Shown here one piece after another: positions 6,441 through 9,986 of a DNA stretch of 9,986 bases; the first letter of the stretch is position 1; every line of letters begins with the position of its first letter. The notes beneath the pieces were generated by a model. The model did not search any database. It worked only from the letters and a program-made list of their open reading frames with translations, and was not told the origin of the DNA. The position numbers were made by a program, and so were the translations under genes. The stretch comes from an uncultured Oscillospiraceae bacterium (GTDB lineage Bacteria; Bacillota; Clostridia; Oscillospirales; Acutalibacteraceae): contig URPG01000051.1 of the NCBI GenBank assembly GCA_900549675.1, forward strand, positions 1 to 9,986, given 5' to 3'.

Positions 6441-6455
6441 TGTAAACGATTGACA
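6441..6455. promoter_or_regulatory. Operator overlapping the -35 of the ABC importer promoter
   Basis: TGTAAACGATTGACA is an imperfect palindrome (TGTxAA and TTxACA arms, 5 of 7 pairs) that includes the whole -35 hexamer TTGACA (6450-6455). A bound repressor would exclude RNA polymerase. It shares TGTWAACGATT with the site in the regulator's leader at 5313-5328, so the same protein probably reads both. It also fits a cre site with one mismatch, so CcpA cannot be excluded. Confidence 0.7.
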
Positions 6456-6478
6456 TAAAAACAGGTAAGGTGTATAAT
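6450..6478 (+). promoter_or_regulatory. Promoter of the MsmE/F/G-type importer operon
   Basis: Perfect consensus hexamers, TTGACA (6450-6455) and TATAAT (6473-6478), with the ideal 17-base spacer. Start near 6485, leaving a leader of about 86 bases. Such a strong promoter needs a repressor to be useful for an inducible transporter, and the operator at 6441-6455 overlaps its -35. Confidence 0.9.
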
Positions 6479-6536
6479 CTAGCCAAAGACAATTCATTTA
6501 CGAGGGTTAAAAATCCATTACTCTTGATTGGGATAT

Positions 6537-6552
6537 AAATCGCTCTCGATTT
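6537..6552 (+). promoter_or_regulatory. Small hairpin just upstream of the binding-protein ribosome site
   Basis: AAATCG-CTCT-CGATTT is a perfect 6-base-pair stem with a 4-base loop, ending two bases before the AGGAGG at 6555-6560. It is not followed by T residues, so it is not a terminator. It could shield the mRNA 5' end or influence ribosome access, but it is short and may be incidental. Confidence 0.3.
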
Positions 6553-6570
6553 CTAGGAGGTAAAATTCAC

Positions 6571-8094
6571 ATGAACAAAGCAAAAAAGTTCTTGTCGTTG
6601 TTTTTGGCCGCATCCATTATTTTAACCTTTGCCGCTTGCGGATCTAAAAAAAACGATAAGAAAACAGCAGACGGCTCAGGCACACAAAGCACATCAGACA
6701 ACAAAAATGACGGACAATACGATCTCTATATTTTTAACACCAAAGGCGAAAATGCGGATGCTATGGACGCTGCAGCACAAGCTTTTGCTAAAGAAAAAAA
6801 CAAAAAGGTCAAAGTCTTTTCTTTGGGCTCCGGCACCAACAGTGACGATACCCTTCGCACGGAGATGAACTCAAAAAACAAACCCGCTATTTTCTCTACT
6901 ATGAATTCCAACGCCTTGCTGGAATGGGTAGAAGGCGGATTTGCTATGGATTTATCCACGGCTACTAACGAAGACTTCAAGAAATTGGTGAGTGACATTC
7001 CGGAGAGTTTTCACCTGAAAAGCGGGGACAAAAATTATGGTATCCCTTATAATGTAGAGGGTTACGGCTATATCGTTGATAAAGCAATGATAAGCGATTT
7101 ATTTGGAAAAGAAAATATCGACAAATTTATTGCTGCTTTTAAAACAGCTACCTATGATGAATTTGAAGCTTTGGTCAATACTTTGCAAGCTTACATTCAT
7201 GAAGGCACTGCGGGCAAAGTAACATTAAGCGGAGAGGAATTTACTCTTGCCGCTGAAAAATCCGGCAAAGCTGCCAACTTAGAGGGTGTATTCTCTGTCG
7301 CCGGTTCTGAAAAATGGACTTACGGAGATCATTTTGTAAATATCGCCGTAGACGCCGTCTTTAAAAACGCAGAGGCTGCGCAGGCTGCTACAAAAGCAGA
7401 TTTAGAGGCCGGCAAAAACGCTTTTAAAGCTTATGCACAAGCTTTGGATTTAAAAACTTCAAATGCGACAACCCCCAGAGGACCCGATTTAATTAATGCT
7501 ACTACAAACGGTTATGATCCCTCCGTAGCAAATTTTGCCAACGGAAAGGCCGTATTTATAAAACAGGGCAACTGGGCGTACGGTAATATCGTAAAAGCCA
7601 ATCCTGATATCGCAGAAAGCTTAATTTTCCTGCCGATTAAAATGCCGTTTACCCAAGAAGATATTAAGGCAGACGGTTTAACCGTTGACCACATGTTGAA
7701 ATCCATCCCTGTATTTGTACCCAACTACTATGTCATCAATGACAAAGTCAGCGACGAAGAAAAAGAATTGGCACAAGAATTCTTGGTGTGGCTTAACACA
7801 TCAGAAGCCGGCCAAAAATTCGTAATTGAAAATATGAATTTTATCCCTTATAACGCTGACCCCACAAAAACATCCGCAGGTTATAGCTTAGGAGATTCTA
7901 TAATTTCTTATATGGCAGAGGGCAATACCCTAACCAATGCTTATGCCGGAGCCCCCGCTGGCTGGTCTACCGATACTTTTGGTCAGCATATGATGGAAAA
8001 CTATGTAAATAAAGCCGAATGGCCGGAAACAGCTTATGATGATATTGCCGATTATCTCATTTCAAGCTGGTCAGAAATGGCGAACCTTTCTTAA
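6571..8094 (+). CDS. Sugar ABC transporter solute-binding lipoprotein (MsmE-like role)
   Basis: A 507-residue extracellular lipoprotein that captures sugar and hands it to the membrane permeases. The signal peptide has a basic start (MNKAKK), a hydrophobic core (residues 7-22) and a lipobox-like LTFAAC with lipidated Cys23; Phe at -3 is slightly unusual. Residues 24-46 are a Lys/Ser/Asn/Thr-rich tether. The mature part then begins YDLYIFNTKGENADAMDAAA, the first lobe of a family 1 binding protein. Phrases such as YGIPYNVEGYGYIVDKAMI (about 152-170), AVFIKQGNWAYGNIVKANPD and the late EEKELAQEFLVWLNTSEAGQ are typical of carbohydrate binders. It is longer than the usual 400-450, with an Ala/Lys-rich segment near residues 265-300. 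AGGAGG lies 10 bases upstream. Sucrose or a short glucoside is inferred from the phosphorylase nearby, not from the protein itself. A strong hairpin separates it from the permeases. Confidence 0.93.
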   Translation: MNKAKKFLSLFLAASIILTFAACGSKKNDKKTADGSGTQSTSDNKNDGQYDLYIFNTKGENADAMDAAAQAFAKEKNKKVKVFSLGSGTNSDDTLRTEMNSKNKPAIFSTMNSNALLEWVEGGFAMDLSTATNEDFKKLVSDIPESFHLKSGDKNYGIPYNVEGYGYIVDKAMISDLFGKENIDKFIAAFKTATYDEFEALVNTLQAYIHEGTAGKVTLSGEEFTLAAEKSGKAANLEGVFSVAGSEKWTYGDHFVNIAVDAVFKNAEAAQAATKADLEAGKNAFKAYAQALDLKTSNATTPRGPDLINATTNGYDPSVANFANGKAVFIKQGNWAYGNIVKANPDIAESLIFLPIKMPFTQEDIKADGLTVDHMLKSIPVFVPNYYVINDKVSDEEKELAQEFLVWLNTSEAGQKFVIENMNFIPYNADPTKTSAGYSLGDSIISYMAEGNTLTNAYAGAPAGWSTDTFGQHMMENYVNKAEWPETAYDDIADYLISSWSEMANLS

Positions 8095-8167
8095 TGCAAA
8101 TTGCGATTTTATGATTCTGAAATAAAATTTCTAAATTTTAATAAAAATCAGCCAGAATAATCTGAGC

Positions 8168-8230
8168 AAGACCGTACAAGTGTCTCATTTAAATTTAGAA
8201 TGATTAGCAGCTTGTGCGGTCTTTTCTATT
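8168..8230 (+). terminator. Strong intra-operon hairpin between the binding-protein and permease genes
   Basis: AAGACCGTACAAG (8168-8180) and CTTGTGCGGTCTT (8211-8223) form a 13-base-pair stem in RNA, with one G-U pair. A second inner stem is possible (TCATT at 8185-8189 with AATGA at 8199-8203). The downstream arm runs into TCTTTTCTATT, a broken T run, just before the next gene. Such hairpins after binding-protein genes act as partial terminators or 3' end stabilisers, so more lipoprotein than permease is made. Since no promoter is evident behind it, the permeases must be reached by readthrough. Confidence 0.75.
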
Positions 8231-8242
8231 ATGGAGGACAAA

Positions 8243-9139
8243 ATGGACAGATATTACCGCAAAAAATTCTTGCCGTTGGCTCTTCCTGCTTTGATTTTGT
8301 TTATCATGGTAATTATGGTACCTTTTGTGGTCGGAGTGGTTTATTCTTTTACCGGTTGGAGAGGAACCTATTTTGCAGGCGGAGAACATTTTTGGGAATC
8401 CTTTGTCGGATTCGACAATTATATAAAAGCATTTCGTTCACAAAAATTTATGGATTCTTTTATATACACAATTAAGTTTACAGTAGTGGCCGTTATTGTG
8501 ATTAACGCAGTTTCCTTATGCCTGTCACTGCTGGCCACACAGTTAAAGCACGGTGCCGCAGCTTACCGCACGATTTTCTTTTTGCCCAACCTTTTGGGAG
8601 GACTGGCACTAGGCTATATCTGGCAGTTCATCTTTGAAATTGTTTTTTCTAAAATTCTATTTGGAGAAAATGGCTTTATCTCAATTCCGGCTTTGACAAA
8701 CATGACGCAAGATAATACAAAAGCTCTGTTTGCCTTGGTATTGCTTTTTACATGGCAGATGTCAGGCTATATGATGATTATTTATACAACAGGGCTTAAT
8801 AACATACCCAAAGATTTACCGGAAGCCGCCTCCATTGACGGCGCCAACGTTTGGCAGAAATTCAGACATATCACAGTACCGATGTTAATGCCTTCTTTTA
8901 CAATCGTGTTCTTTTTAACTCTGTCCAAATGTTTTATGCTGTTAGACCAAAATGTGGCATTGACAGACGGTAATTTCGGGACAAGAATGTTGGCAATGCA
9001 GATTCTGAGAACCACCCGAGATGCCTCTCCCCCTGACTATGGGTTGGCACAGGCACAGGCGGTTATTTTCTTCCTGTTGATTGCAACCGTTACATTAATT
9101 CAGGTTTCTATTACCTCGAAAAAGGAGGTAGAATTATAA
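8243..9139 (+). CDS. Sugar ABC transporter permease, MsmF type
   Basis: A 298-residue inner-membrane protein of the CUT1 (MalF-like) class, forming one half of the sugar channel. The first membrane segment is about residues 11-35 (LPLALPALILFIMVIMVPFV), and further segments lie at about 77-98, 110-135, 160-184, 217-240 and 272-290. The cytoplasmic EAA loop, EAASIDGANVWQKFRHITVP, lies at 194-213 and docks the ATPase. I chose the ATG at 8243, because GGAGG (8233-8237) lies 5 bases before it; the in-frame ATG at 8231 overlaps that site and has no ribosome site of its own. It follows the binding-protein gene after a strong hairpin and overlaps the next permease start by one base. Context with sucrose phosphorylase suggests sucrose or glucosides, as in the streptococcal msm locus. 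Confidence 0.94.
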   Translation: MDRYYRKKFLPLALPALILFIMVIMVPFVVGVVYSFTGWRGTYFAGGEHFWESFVGFDNYIKAFRSQKFMDSFIYTIKFTVVAVIVINAVSLCLSLLATQLKHGAAAYRTIFFLPNLLGGLALGYIWQFIFEIVFSKILFGENGFISIPALTNMTQDNTKALFALVLLFTWQMSGYMMIIYTTGLNNIPKDLPEAASIDGANVWQKFRHITVPMLMPSFTIVFFLTLSKCFMLLDQNVALTDGNFGTRMLAMQILRTTRDASPPDYGLAQAQAVIFFLLIATVTLIQVSITSKKEVEL

Positions 9140-9984
9140 TGTCTGGCAGTAAAAAAAGCAATATCGGACAGGGTGTTATCTATATTATCCTCACGGCTGT
9201 GTCCGTATTCACCCTAGCACCCTTGGTCATCCTACTGTTCAATTCTTTCAAATCCAACAATGAAATTGTGGAAACACCGATTGCTATGCCTCGTGAATGG
9301 TCTTTTGCTTATATCAGCAATGCCTCAGAGCAAATCAGTTTTTTTAAATCGATTGGTGTTACCTTTATCATCACCTTTTGCTCAGTATTACTGCTGATTC
9401 TTGTATCTTCTTTAGCCGCATGGGTGATGGTTCGCAGTAAAAGCAAACTGGCTGTAGGGTTGTATCTGGGATTTACCGCTGCCATGCTCATACCGTTCCA
9501 ATCTCTAATGTATCCTCTTTTGGATTTTTTTGAGAAAATTGGTCTGAAAAATACCCCCGGGTTAATTTTCATGTACGGTGGTTTCGGACTCAGTATGTCG
9601 GTCTTTCTATATCATGGATTTATTAAAAGTGTCCCGCAGTCTTTAGAAGAAGCGGCCATCATTGACGGGGCCAATATCTTTCAGATGTTTTTTAAAGTGG
9701 TATTTCCTCTTTTGAAAAACATCACCGTCACTGTCATTGTCCTCAACAGTATGTGGATTTGGAACGATTATTTGCTGCCGTTTTTGGTGATTGGAAACAG
9801 TGAGGGCGTCAAGACACTTACACTCGAACTCTATTTTGCTAAACTGACCTCCGGACAATATGGAAATCCCTGGGAATTGATTTTCCCTGCTGTTTTTGTG
9901 ACCATTATCCCGATTATTGCACTGTATATTTTCTTACAGAGATATATTGTCAGCGGTGTGGCGGATGGCGCCGTTAAACAATAG
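9139..9984 (+). CDS. Sugar ABC transporter permease, MsmG type
   Basis: A 281-residue inner-membrane protein of the CUT1 (MalG-like) class, partner of the preceding permease. The first membrane segment is about residues 12-34, followed by the NSFKSNNEIVETPIAMP loop that typifies this group. The EAA loop EEAAIIDGANIFQMFFKVVF is at 170-189, followed by WIWNDYLLPFLVI, a strongly conserved CUT1 signature. The C-terminus ends FLQRYIVSGVADGAVKQ, the expected ending of MsmG-like permeases, so the gene is complete. The start ATG at 9139 shares its A with the stop TAA of the previous gene (TAATG), and AAAGGAGG lies at 9121-9128, implying coupled translation. Only two bases follow the stop, so whether the operon goes on (for example to a glucosidase or sugar kinase) cannot be seen. 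No ATPase gene lies in the window. Confidence 0.95.
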   Translation: MSGSKKSNIGQGVIYIILTAVSVFTLAPLVILLFNSFKSNNEIVETPIAMPREWSFAYISNASEQISFFKSIGVTFIITFCSVLLLILVSSLAAWVMVRSKSKLAVGLYLGFTAAMLIPFQSLMYPLLDFFEKIGLKNTPGLIFMYGGFGLSMSVFLYHGFIKSVPQSLEEAAIIDGANIFQMFFKVVFPLLKNITVTVIVLNSMWIWNDYLLPFLVIGNSEGVKTLTLELYFAKLTSGQYGNPWELIFPAVFVTIIPIIALYIFLQRYIVSGVADGAVKQ

Positions 9985-9986
9985 GA

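Noticed and set aside
8231..8242. Upstream ATG for the MsmF-type permease
   Set aside because: Its own sequence contains the GGAGG that serves the ATG at 8243, and nothing resembling a ribosome site lies before it, only the T-rich tail of the hairpin.
1..9986. Mobile elements, CRISPR arrays, toxin-antitoxin or defence genes
   Set aside because: No transposase or recombinase motifs, terminal repeats, repeat-spacer arrays or defence-type domains could be seen on either strand; base and codon use is fairly even across the genes.

Overview
This is a low-GC window with strong AGGAGG-type ribosome binding sites, -10/-35 promoters of the SigA type and sugar ABC transporters that lack a local ATPase. 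That points to a Gram-positive Bacillota genome, most likely a gut-type clostridium or relative; the genus cannot be read from the sequence. No rRNA, tRNA, CRISPR array, insertion sequence or phage gene is visible.

Left part (1-1741, minus strand): the start of a carbohydrate ABC transporter operon of the LplB/LplC class. It has one complete permease (TTG start) and a second permease that runs off the window at base 1. A promoter and a pair of AACGATT-containing operator-like sites lie upstream. Middle left (1742-3113, minus strand): a two-gene housekeeping-type unit, tcdA (a tRNA modification enzyme) and a YihX-like HAD phosphatase, whose reading frames overlap by 8 bases. A strong terminator closes the unit at 1676-1718. 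Bases 3114-3633 hold no convincing gene but contain the tcdA promoter.

Right part (3634-9984): a sucrose/glucoside utilisation locus. A GtfA-like sucrose phosphorylase (minus strand) is divergent from a LacI-family regulator (plus strand). The regulator is followed by a three-gene CUT1 ABC importer: a solute-binding lipoprotein and two permeases of the MsmF/MsmG type. Inferred working model: the lipoprotein captures sucrose or a related glucoside outside the cell. The two permeases import it using an ATPase encoded elsewhere (MsmK/MsmX type). The phosphorylase then splits it with inorganic phosphate into alpha-glucose-1-phosphate and fructose, saving one ATP. The regulator probably represses all of this, and itself, through CG-centred operators at 5313-5328 and 6441-6455.

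I see no clearly undescribed system. The locus is a recognisable carbohydrate-use cluster. The points worth a second look are regulatory: the AACGATT sites shared between two transporter operons, a strong hairpin between the binding-protein gene and its permeases, and a symmetric element at the phosphorylase start point.
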